A DNA stretch of 64,000 bases from Limnomonas spitsbergensis. Lineage: Eukaryota > Chlorophyta > Chlorophyceae > Chlamydomonadales. The stretch covers positions 7,872,501 to 7,936,500 of the forward strand of contig JAYJMM010000041.1 of assembly GCA_037349105.1 (NCBI GenBank), in the 5' to 3' direction. The notes beneath the pieces are model-generated. The model worked only from the letters and a program-made list of their open reading frames with translations, did not search any database and was not told the origin of the DNA. Position numbers and translations under genes: made by a program. Of the stretch, positions 1 to 12,200 are shown piece by piece (position 1 is the stretch's first letter; each line of letters starts with the position of its first letter).

Positions 1-91
1 ACTGGTGGTCACGCAGTTTAGAACCCCCCTTAACCCTCGACCCTCGACCCTTAACGTTAACCCTTAACCCTACCTGGCCACTGGTAGTTAC

Positions 92-226
92 GCGAGGCAC
101 CAATCCATCTCGGGGACCCAGCAAGGTTCCGTCCGCCACCCCGAGGGCGCTGATGTTGCCTGCTGCCTCTGTTAGTTTCGTGGATAAAGCGCATGCCGCC
201 CAGGCACCGGACCCCTCCACAGGGCA
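92..226 (-). other. Possible next exon of the LamG/FN2 gene
   Basis: It follows a CTGCAG acceptor in phase 0, as exon 1256-1356 requires, and stays open through CPVEGSGAWAACALSTKL. The donor near 92 (GTAACT) is weak, so the 3' boundary is uncertain. Confidence 0.35.
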
Positions 227-3200
227 CTGCAGGACCATGCGGCAGAGGGTGGGCAAGGGTTTAGGGTTCAGAATTCAGGGTTTAGAGATATCCCAATAGC
301 TATGGCTACGGTATACACTTTTGAGGATGAGGAAGGGCTGTGCCGGACCACACTGAATGGTGCTGCATTCTTAGGACACAGCTGTTCATCCTGCTTGCAC
401 TAAATGGCCCCTGGCCACAAGGCCTAGGATTGGGGGACAAGGCAAAACAATCAAGAGCTCTCTGCTGGTGCTCCATTATCGGGACTTTGCTATTTGCACT
501 GTTTGTAGTGAATCCTGTTTGTACTATTTTCACTGAATGGCCCTTTGGAACGATGCTAATGATGCGTGAAGGGTCGCATGCTGTAGGCCAGCAGGGCTAC
601 AAGTACGACGTAATCATATCAGTGCAAATCAGTGACGGCAACGGCCTTAGCACATGCTGCCAGTTTTAAATGTTATATCATGTGTGACGTATAAACATTC
701 TTCTCATGCAAGCAAATGTTACAAAGTAATGGACCGAGTACACGACCTTGCGGCGTTCCTTTATCGTTCGCTTTTATCATATCTCCTTAACCCACACGCC
801 CCTACAGAGTGTAGTTTCATTCTTTGTTTCTGGACTGTTTCGCACAGTGGAAATAAAAACTTAGGGGGGTTGATGTATGACAGATAGCGGTTCACTCAGC
901 CAGCCGGAGGAGGAACTGGAGAGGGAAGTTCATCTGTAGATCTGCATCATTTCATTAAGTGCCAAAAAGGCCGCCTGGGACAATGAAATGTGCAGACCAT
1001 CTGGGAGCGAGGCTATTGTGGTCCCAAGGCAACACCAGTGAGTGCCAACGATGGTCAAAACAGAAACAGAAAATAAGTATCGATAAATATATTAAGGAAT
1101 ACAATATGCACAGGTACCAGTGTGAATTCTCATGTGTAATAAAATTTGCATGAGTCTCTACCTTTTTAAACGCCTTAAACGACTTCTAAATCGTTTAAAT
1201 GATATGGTACCTGGCAGAGCTGCAGCATGAGCCTCTACCTCAGTACGAACAGTACCTGGAGTGTACTATCGAGGTACATGCAGTCGTACAGCAGACGGCC
1301 CCCGTAGGACACGGGGAAGGCACAGCGCTGCCCATCCACGGTGGTGCGATTGGTGCCTACAAGCAGCAGAGCAACACACAGTCAGCAGGGAAGCAGGGCA
1401 GGGGCAGGGATCCAGGGTAGGGAAACGAAAAAATAACAGGGAAATACGGCAGGGGCATGCAATCAGGATAGGGAAACAAAAAATGACAGAGGAACAAGGC
1501 AGGGGCAGGGAATCAGGGCAGGTAAAAACGAAAATTGGCAGGGAAATAGGGCAGGGGCAGGGAATCAGGGAAGTAAAAGAAAAAAATGGCAGGGAAAAGG
1601 ACAGGGGTAGGGAAACAACATGGAAGCAGGGCAGAGGCAGGGAAACGGGACAGGGGCAGAGAGGTTGGGCGGCAACAGGGAAACAGGGAAGCAGGGCTTG
1701 CAATGTCGTGTGTCCAGGTGCAGGGAACAGGAGTGCATGCTGCTGTGAGGGTTTAAGTGGGCTTGCTTGATGGGGTGCAAAGTAAGATCCGGCCAGGGCC
1801 AGGGGTGGCCTGATCTGGGCTGTTTCTAGCTATTATTGTACATATTACCTGCTTGTCTTATTTTCTCCACCTATCCCTTCATTTGCACGGCTCATTCTTT
1901 ATCTAGCTGCCCAGTAATCAAAAGATAATTAATTGATTAATACATAAATGTTAACAATTGCGTGGATGAAGGAAGCCGCCCATTTGTGCGGATGCATAGG
2001 ACATGAGTACATGGCTCCTGAATTAGTATGGAGTTTCTCTGGTAGATCAGAATCCCAACACAATCCCATGATGACATGTCTATTCCCCACCCACCCTGTG
2101 CCCCCCATATACACACACACACACTCTCCGCCATGCCTTGTCTCACCTTGCCCTCTTCCCATGGGGAAGGTGATGGCCTGCCTCTGGTACTCCAGGAACA
2201 GGGCTGCAACCTGAAAACATTGGGGAGGAGGTGAAGGCAAGAGATGAGGGAGGCAAAACATGGGAGAGGCTAGAGATGGGCGAGGCAGGATTCGGCTATC
2301 CCGTGTAAATTATTTGTTTTCTTCCAGTCCCGGCCTTCGTAGTTCCTTCCTCCCAACATGTGATTATTTAAGTTTGCACCAGACCACAATTTGAAACCTT
2401 GCGGGGGACCAATGGGACGGATGATTACCGATTGACGTCTTACGGTCAATGACACAGGAACTAGGGCTTGTTCCCCTGAATCCCCTGGCGGCAGGCCAGG
2501 GCATGGCAGAGAAGTTGTTGCTACAACGTGACCACCCACAGCCTTTTTCGACAGGCCAGGTAGAGCGAAGCGGGGGGAGACCACCAACCAAAGCAGTCGA
2601 AGCACGTTATGATCCTTGTATCCCTCCTAACACCTGATCTGCCTTCCCTCATTTCAATCATGCTGTACCTGATATCAAGCATGCTGTTCCTGATCGTATT
2701 GTAGTAAGTGCATAATCTGGCTTAAGGCAGTACCTGATCCGGCTCCAAGCTGGTGTCAAACAGCATCAGGTTCGAAAGGTATCCGGTGAAGAAGCGGAGG
2801 GGGTCCAGGTCAACGCGCCCACACAGTGTGATCGGGCCGGTCAGGAGAGCTGGACCCCCACCCGGAATCTGCAGCCGGGAGAGAACAAAACAGGGTGGTG
2901 AAGGTACATGGAGCTTGAGTTGCGCAAGTGTGAACAGGCCGGCCAGGAGGGCAGAACGACCACCCTAGACTAGGAGCAGGAAAAGTGGAGGGAAACAGAA
3001 TATGGCCCTTGGGAGAAATATTAAGCTCAGCGACTCAATTTCACGCAGCTTAGGTCCCCAGCAATAGGCCAGTAGGTTCGGTCCCCATGATCTCTCAACC
3101 ATGGCCCCCATGGCCCCCATGGCCCCCATGGCCCCCATGGCCCCCATGGCCCCCATGGCCCCCATGGCCCCAAAGGTCTTTTTACCCCATGGCCTGCGAA

Positions 3201-6200
3201 CAGTGACCTCAAAGCTTTGAAAGAGACACATACCTGCACTTTGCTGTCGTTGGGGTTGCGCGTGTCTCTCAAACTCTCGTCATTCAGCACCCCTTTGATG
3301 ACCCCATCAACAAACAACGCGAAGCCCGGCTCGCCGTCAGGGAAGGTAGAGACGGTGAGCATGTGCCACTCCCCGTCGCCGATGCGTATGTCATCGGGAT
3401 ACATATCTACAGTGTGGGCAGGTGGAGAAGACTAAGTGTGGACGGAACTGACTCCTTCAAGCCCCGCTCGCCGCCAGGGAAGTTCTAGACAGTGAGCATG
3501 TGCGCCAGGCCATCACCACTGTCCACATCATTGAGATACAGATATGCAGTGTGGACACACAGCCAAGCCAAAGCGTGGAGCTACAGTGAATCAACGTGTG
3601 CACATATCTGCTGCCATCGGGGCATGCGCCGTCTGTACATCACTAGGCAGGTTGGGAGAGGGACCAGCTTCAAAAGGAAAGGTGGGAGTCAGGTCTACAG
3701 CCACAGCTTGTGACACCGTACAGTGTACATAAGCCCCACTTTCGATTCTACACCGTGAATGCAGACTGCGGACAGAAGCTTCAAAACATGGCAGGGGGGA
3801 CTAAATAAAATAAAAGGAGGAGGAAATAGATTTAAAGGAGGACGGGACAACAAATTAAGGGCGAATGGTGAAAGATGCGATACCGTGTCCCTATATAACA
3901 GGGGGAACATAAGCCTCTCCTCGTCCTCCTCCTATTTCCCCCTCTCTTCCCTCCTGTCCACCCAGTTCTTCCGCCACCCTCCTCCAATACATCTCTATCT
4001 GTGCCCCTTGCTCCTCATCCCCCTCCATCTACCCCCCCCCTCTGCCCATGATTTTCCTCCCCTTCCCTTCCCACCTGCCCCCCTTCCTCAGCCCCCTCTC
4101 CCCCCCCCCCCACATGTCTCCAGTACTGTGTCACCCCTCGTTTAATCCCACACTCCCTATCTCCCTTTGACCCCCCTTCTCCACCTTTCTGTACTCTCCC
4201 TCCCTTTGCTACCCCTCCCCCTTCCTGTACCGTTCCTCCCTTAGCCCCCTCCGTCCCCGCTTCTTCTGCCCAACATTCCTCTGCCGCCCCTCTACTTCTG
4301 CCTTCTGCTCCTTGCCCCCTGTCCCTACATATCTCCCCCCCTCTCCCCATCCTCCTGCCCCTCTCTCATCCTCTGTCCTCCGCCATGGTAGCACAATACG
4401 GCATGATACAGCGCATAACGGCACATGTTCAGCCGGATTGTACTACCAAAGTGCCACGATACGGCTCGATACGGCACATGTTGAGCCGGATTGTGCTACC
4501 ATGTCGACCGCTGACATACCTCCTACAGTATCACTGCCAATGAGTCCATTGCTGTCCAGCCAAACCTCAGCGGACCGATTGGTGGAGTCATCCGTGTGGT
4601 CCTTAAGAAGCGCACGGACAGAGAGGCCGGTGAATGGGTTAAGGGACTTGGGGATGAACAGCTGGACCTGGGGGGGCGGGAGGGACAAACAGAAAGGGGT
4701 AAAGTCTTTCAGGCATGAAAGGGGTGGAACTGGAAGGTGACGTATGCGGATATTCACCAAACCGAGCGATAATACGTTTTTAGTCCCCAAAACAAGCAAG
4801 ACAATAAAAAAAAGGCTGCCGGAAAATGTATACCGTGTGAAGCATATAGGTGGTGCATACTGCCGATATCAGAGAAATAGTGTCCAACTGCCGGTACCGG
4901 TCTATGAGTCCAGCACTAGGACCGGCTGTACCAGGCCTCCTCACCTGTATCTTATGAAGTACCTGAATTCTGCATCTGCGACAAAACGACAAGGACAAGC
5001 ACAGCTTCCCACCTGGTCAGCGTCCGTTACGTTTGGGGGAGCAGCGCCCAGACCGTTCGCTGTGTGCGAGAAGACGTATGCAAAGCTGGTCCCATTCAGG
5101 TCCGTGTCCGAGTGTGTCTTAACCCACAGGTTGATAGCAAAAGCCCCGGACGTGGCGTAGGCAGGAGGGGGGTCCAGGATGGCGTAGCTGCCATTGTTGC
5201 CGGCCTGGATGGGGATGTGGGCCAGGGGGGAAGGGTCAAGGATAACGGTGTTGCCGTTGGCGCTGGTATGATTGGGGATGAAGACTAGGGGAGAGAGAAC
5301 GAGGAGGGCATAGCTGCTCTTGGTGCCGGACTAGCTGGAGATGAAGACTAGGGGAGAGGGGGCAGGAGAGTGAAAGCTGCCGTTGGCACTGGCATAATTG
5401 GGGGCAAGGGTGCCAAGAAATGGAACGCTGACTTATCTTGGGGATGAATGCTGAAAAGGGAGGGGGAGTGTATAATGATGGGCACCCCCTGGAAGTCAAG
5501 TGGTAGCAGGCTGGAGACATATGGACACATGGACATATGTACAGTGCACGTTTGGGCCGAAAGCTGAACAGGGCAGGGGAGTGTGTAATGATTGGCATCC
5601 CCTGGAAATCAAGTGGCAGCAGGTTGCATACTTTTAAACATATGGACACATGGATGGTGCACGGTTGGGTCAAACCCAAACGCTCTTAGAACCCACGCTC
5701 ATTATAAAGATCAGTGGTGTAAGCAGGATAATTCAAGTTCATCGGACTGATCCCACAGTCACAACGGGCCTGCCCCAGTGTTCCTTTATTTGGCTACCTT
5801 CGGCAGGCCGCGGCCGAAGGTCCGATAAGGACCCAAGGTAGCCGACGACATTTGTCCAAATTAGCTTAAGAGGGCCACAGATGATGTTTCACGAAACAGG
5901 CTGGATTGTAGCTGACATGTAGCTGAGTGACACAAAAATAAACACTGGCCTGCCCACTTCTTCCCTCAATCTGCACTCCCAGGTTGCCACAGATCGGTCA
6001 GAGCCTCCGCGCCCCAGGCACCTCTACCATCGAGAGCCCCAGGCGTTTGAACCTCAACCCGTTCGAACCTAAACGCGTTTGAACCTAAACCCTTTTGAAC
6101 CTGAACCCTTTTGAACCTAAACCCGTTTGAACCCAAACCTCCAAGCCCTTCACCCTTCCTTACCTGCAATTCCAGGTTGCCACAGCTCAAAACGCTGCCG

Positions 6201-9200
6201 AAGCGTGAGTCCGGGCTCCACCGCGCCCTGCTGCCACGCAGCTCCCCCCCGTGCCTCTTGTTTGGCGGCCAGCTGCTGAAGGTGTCAGAGGCATCCCCCG
6301 GGGGCTCTGATAGCCTGTGGCCAGCAGGAGAGTGTGAGGGGGGGGACAAGTAGGAGGCTGAGGCAAGGAGGTACAAGTAGGAGGCAAGGAGGGAGATGTA
6401 GGAGGCAAGGAGGGACAAGTAGGAGGCAAGGAGGGAGAAGTAGGAGGCAAGGAGGGACAAGTAGGAGGCAAGGAGGGAAAAGTAGGAGGCAAGGAGGGAC
6501 AAGTAGGAGGTACGGAGGGACAAGTAGGAGGCAAGGAGGGACAAGTAGGAGGCTGAGGCAAGGAGGGAGAAGTAGGAGGCAAGGAGGGACAAGTAGGAGG
6601 CAAGGAGGGACAAGTAGGAGGCTGAGGCAAGGATGGAGAAGTAGGAGGTACGGAGGGACAAGTAGGAGGCAAGGAGGGACAAGTAGGAGGCTGAGGCAAG
6701 GAGGGAGGAGTAGGAGGCAAGGAGGGACAAGTAGGAGGCAAGGAGGGACAAGTAGGAGGCTGAGGCAAGGAGGGAGAAGTAGGAGGTAAGGAGGGACAAG
6801 TAGGAGGCAAGGAGGGACAAGTAGGAGGCCGAGTCAAGGATGGAGAAGTAGGAGGCCGAGGCAAGAAGGGCTATGTACGGAAAGATACAGGAAGGGGGAG
6901 GGGTGGCAAATGGAGGGGGAGGGGTAGCAAAGGTAGGAAGGTACGGGATAGGTGAGGGGCCTGGGAACTGAACGCAGGATCACCAAAACCTAGTGAACCC
7001 AGGGATCATTATATCACAAGGAATCGGGTGGGTGAGGAATGCGGCTGCTTTGCCAGGTCAGTGTGGTGGGCTTTTTAAGTAAGTTTCGTTCAGTTACAAG
7101 TCCATCTCTTTCAGGCTACCCCGCGATTGCCAAAGGCCGCCAGATTGGGTTCCAACCTTGTTCAGCCTATGAACGCGCTCAGACAGGAGGTTCCATGTAT
7201 GGCTAAATAGCATGAGTGCATGACTGGCCATGTTTGGGGCTGTAGTCGGAGGTGGGGAGGTAGCTGGAATGCACCTGAATTACTTCAATTGAGCTACAAA
7301 ACATATTCTGGCATCTGCAATGGCTTTCCTTCCGGCAGCAACCACGGAAAATGAAAACACACATGCACTTCATCCTTGCCTGTGGATTCATAATTGAATT
7401 ATTCAGAATTTCGTTTGCATACTTCCAACAAGACGTATCCCAGAGGTATCCCCTGACATATCCCACACTATCCAACTCGTCCTCAAACTGGCCACAGACA
7501 GGTATAGGAATCTTCTTACAACGGGAATAGTGCACCAAATCCTTAGGCCCAGAAAGGCGAGGATGCCAGGGAACATGCCATGGGTGTCAGCCATTGCTTG
7601 CGCGGTGCGAAGTTCTCAGCAACACCCCATAGGTAAAGCGAGAGTAGACGCCCCTCTGGGGCGTGCCTGAGGGGTACTGAGGTCAGCATCATCGTATGGT
7701 GCACGTACTCCTGACCCTGGGGCCTAGGGCTGTCAGCAACACCTCATCGGTCTTGAGGGTGCAGGCGCCTCCCTGGGCACTGAAGTCAGTACCATCTGAA
7801 GTTGCACTTATCCCCACACCTAGATTTCACACTCACGGGAAGTAGGCCATGGGCGTGGGCCATGGTGTGGGCTGTGCAGTTGTCAGCAGAACCCCCTAAG
7901 TGCACTAAGGGGCGTCTGTAGGGAGCAGACGCCCTTGTACTGAGGTCAGCATCATGTCAAGTTGCGCTTACCATAGATTTGATTTGCCTTCCCTCGGGTA
8001 TGAAAACACGAATTCTTTTAATGCTGTCCTTAGGGCAAACTTTCGACCAAAACTCTTATTTTCTGACTAAAATCTGCCATTGACAATCGACAATTAGTAA
8101 TTGTGTGGATCCCTCAACCTCAAACAACATAAATTACGAGGGAAGGTAAAGCCAATCTACAGTACCCCCATACCTAGATTTCACACTCACGGGAAGTAGG
8201 CCATGGGTGTGGGCCATGGTGTCGGCTGTGCAGTTGTCAGCAGCACTCCATCGACAGGGAGGGAGCAGACACCCCTCAGGGTGCTGACATCATCATCATA
8301 CGGGGCGCAGATCTATGAGAAGGTGGGGGGAGGTGACGGTAGGGTTGGGGATATAGATCTATAACAGGGTCGGTGAAGGTGGGAGTGTACATCTGTGAGA
8401 TGGTCGGGTGGAGGTGGGAGTACACATATGTCAGAGGGTTGTTGTCACAAAGTTGACGCAACCACCCACAGCCTGTTGCAAACGGGCCAGGCAGAACGAA
8501 CCGAGGCGGAAAGAGGGTCGTGGGGAGGGGGGAGGTGTGCTGCTGTTTACAACAGTAAGACAGTACCGTAAGAGGGTTGTCAGGACAGAAGGGGCAGCTT
8601 TCGCAAAACCCTAAAACCCAGGTGCAGCCACAGCACAAATAGGGATCAAACCACATATCAAGATTTGAAATATCTACCATTACAGCCCATCAACACCGAC
8701 GAGTCCTTGCATGCAGAATACCACCTGGCCCTTTCACACCCACCAGCCCCTGCCCGCAGAACACCAGCCCATCCTCCTCTTGAAGATCCAAGCTGCACCT
8801 CTCCCCGCTCTCAGCCCCCCAGCGCGCTGCGTCCACAATGTCCTTGTTCTCCCTGCCGGGGGCGGTGGCGGAGCGACTGCCGGTGGTGTCCGGACTGCCG
8901 CTGTCAGTGGGTGGAGGTGTTGGTGGCCTAGGGGGCGGCGGCGGCAGTGACGGCATTTCCACGAGCGGCCTAGAAACCATCGTGCTGTCATAAAGCGTCG
9001 GCGCTGATACTGCAGTACCAGCAGTGGGTGGGTTCATTCAGTGTGCTGCTGTCGCTGCAGTGCCTAGGGATCCACGTAATAGTAGGTTCCGACAGGGGCA
9101 GGCAGCAGATGGCATGATGGTGGCATCGGTTTCAATGAAGTTCAAGTATGGGGTCATCCAGGGCAGAAGGCACCGCGGGGGGCAGGAGATTCCTCTGCGT

Positions 9201-12200
9201 GAATGATGCCGCTTGCAATATCAAATTGGCAATACTGCAACCTCAAGCCTCAGATCCTTAATCTTATATCTTGTAACCCATCACTGTTAATCCTACTCCT
9301 TGGATCCTGTAATCCAGGCCCTGGACCCTTTAGCCCAGCCCTTTCACCCTTAACCTTGGATCCAGTGACTCATCCGTTGGATCCTTAATCTTGGATCCAG
9401 TGACTCGTCCCTTGGATCCTTAACCTTGGATCCAGCGACTCGTCCCTTGGATCCTTTATCTTGGATCCAGTGACTCATCCCTTGGATCCTTCATCTTGGA
9501 TTTTGTAACCCATCTTGGATTTTGTAACCCGCCCTTGCACCCTTAATCTTGGATCCTGTGACCTAGACCTTCAACCCCTAACCTTGAATGCTGTAACCTG
9601 GGCCTTGTACCCCTAGTCTTGGATCATGTTATTCAACCCTTGAACCCTTACTAATCTCATTGTATCCTGCAATCCAGCCTTTGGACACAATATTCTTAGA
9701 TCCTGTACCCCAGGTGCATGGACCCTTTTTAAACAGAAAAACAATGTACTTAAATCCCCCCCCCCCCCCCCCCCCCTTGTTTCGTAAGGAGCAAAGCAGG
9801 TCTCACCACTGGAGTTGTTTGTGCCCTGACTCAAAAGGTCCACATCATTCCCCTCGTTCTCTCCAGTCTCGCCACCCCCCGCCCGCCACAGCTTGTCCAC
9901 ATCGTCCTCTGTCAGGGCCAAGTCGAAAATCATCAGGTTGGAGATACTGCCGGCAAAACTGCGATCTGGGGAGCGGTCGCTGCGGCCGCACAGCGTAATG
10001 GGTGCCGGCAGGAACATGGCGTCCCCACCATCAGGCTCTTCAAATGAAGACCCACCTGGAAGGTGCAAGGGCACGGGTCATGAATCATTGGTGAAATCCT
10101 TGAAGTCGTGAAATTGGTCAAGGCGTGAAATCGTTAAAGGCGTGACATTGGTCAAGGCGTGACATTGGTGAAAGCGTGAAAGCGGTCAAGGCCTGAAATC
10201 GGTCAAGGTTGAGACTGAAGGTTTGAATTTGAGGGTTATAGCGTGCTGCAGCGATCACCAAGTGGATAATCATTCACGGAAACTGGAAGAAGGGCAGCAC
10301 AGGAACAGAGGAGGTAGAGAGCATATGAATCATCGTCCAGTGAGGACAACTTTGGGGAACAGTGAAGCACCGGTAACCAGCATTCATGTTTTGCGGGTAA
10401 AAAGGCTTATTTGTGGACTTCGTGATCACAGCCCTCTTAGCAACCTTGGGTCAGTTTCATAACAAATAATTGAACATGAATCCGCAATTGAGCAATACTA
10501 GATAAAGCAGGAGGCATAAATACACTCCTAGTGATCAGTACGCGGCAGGGGTTTGGCTGCTAGTATTGGTGAGGATAGCAAATGGACATGCCTATTTTTC
10601 TTCATCTTGTCCACCGATATATTTGACAATAAAAGACTGCAGCAGACATGTCCGCTGTTCAGGCAAAAGCCACTGTTAGCCTCAATCTCATCATCAGACA
10701 AGCACCAGCCACATACTGATCACTGGGGAACTGGGCCAATGGCACAGCTTTTCAAACCAAGAAGGGGCCTGTCTGTATTATTCTTGGATCTGAGCCTCTA
10801 ATCTGCCCCTTTCTTGACTGGTGCCCATATCCCAAAGCTGTTTAACTGGCAAGGTGCCTGTCTGTATTATTCTTGGATCTGAGATTTAAATCTGAGCCTC
10901 TTATCTCCCCCTCTCCTGACTGGTGCCCCTAGCCCAAAACATACTCAAGGGTATGTCCTGAACCCTTTTTGTCATGGCTCTTAAGAGGCACGCGCTTGGC
11001 TGGGAGTGACGGACAGTGGCTTGAGATGGAGTCAAAGCAGAAGAAAAACACAAATGCAGCGTCCCGCACCGCCACTGACTCGCAGCATGTGCGACATAAT
11101 GCAATTGAACTCATGCTGTGTACACAACACTGCTTCATGTCTGCCTCGTGTCCCAATCCTCTCGCAGGTGCTGCCGAAATTTAAAATTGCTGACAACCCT
11201 ACTACCCTGCATTATGAAAATCTCCTGAGCGCGGGCTACTTTTGTTGTGAAGAAAATCAAACTCTTGGATTCAAATACGGTATTGGGGGCAGGGGGGGGA
11301 TGTTTCGAGGATGTTTTATGTCCGTTGCTTACTCCATGTCGCGCTGCCTGCCGGATCGCTGGCAGCCAGCTGCCCATCCACGAACATGCGGTACCCGCGC
11401 ATCCCTCTCGGCCAGGTGGATAAAACCAGGTGGTGCCAGTTGCCGTCAGAGAGGTTGGTGTTGAAGATCCATGAACCCAGGGGCTGGCTGCAGGGGCAGG
11501 GGCAGGGGCAGGGGCAGGGGCAGGGGAGGGGAGCAGGGGGGACAAATTTGTATGAGACGAACGGGGGCTGGCTGCGGGTGCGGGGTCATGTGGTGGTGGG
11601 GGGGCAGGCGGCTGCAAGGGAAGGGGGAGTGGCAGTAGAGGGGGGAGGGGGGGGAGGTAATTCAGGTGACAAGCGGGGGCTGGCGGCAGGGCAAGGGTCA
11701 GGGGGGGGGTCAGGGGGGTAAATGTTGAAGAGACAAACGGGGACTGGCTGCAAGGAAAGGGGAAGTGGCAGTATAGAAGGGGGGGGGGGTCTATTTGGTG
11801 ACAAACGGGTGCTGGCGGCAGGGGAAGGGGAGGGAGGGAGGAAGGAAAACTATTGAAATAACAAGAGGGGGCTGGCGGCAGGGGCAGGGGCAGGAGGGAG
11901 GGGGGGCTATTTTAGTGTCAAGCGGGGGCAGGCGGAGGAAGGGCAGGCGACGGAGGGGGCAGGGGGGGGGGGGGGGATAGGGGGCAAGGGCAGAAAATGT
12001 GCGTAGTGGCTGGCTTCAAGAGGACAGCAGGGGCAGTGAGTCTGAGGGGGGGGCGCTGCCTGCTAGGGGAGGGATAGGCTACAAGGGGGTCAAGCCGAAC
12101 GTGATATGCAGTAGTGTAAGCATGTCGAGGGAGTGGTGTAGGAAACAGCAGTGTGGGTGAGTTACCTGATCCAAATTCCTCCCCACCCCAAGCCCTCATG

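Larger units (their letters stand above)
2734..6314 (-). other. LamG unit 2 (five exons, paralogous to unit 1)
   Basis: Exons 6164-6314, 5013-5204, 4520-4667, 3234-3406 and 2734-2868. Each aligns by eye with a unit 1 exon: SPDSRFGSVLSCGNLELQ with ETDERFGSALVCNGG, SGAFAINLWVKTHSD with TGAFAISLWLKRSQ, GDGEWHMLTVSTFPDGEPGF with SDGNWHHLVLSTWPRGMRGY, and FFTGYLSNLMLFDTSLEPDQ with FAGSISNLMIFDLALTEDDV. The phases join cleanly (0, 0, 1, 0). The same exon order in both units points to an internal duplication of a whole LamG block, although the intron phases have since diverged. The first part of the unit, matching TLFYFPL of unit 1, should lie in an exon between 6314 and 9807. Confidence 0.75.

Noticed and set aside
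6187..6864. Repetitive ORFs in several frames around 6.2-6.9 kb
   Set aside because: Explained by the 21-bp minisatellite; only 6164-6314 is a real exon.
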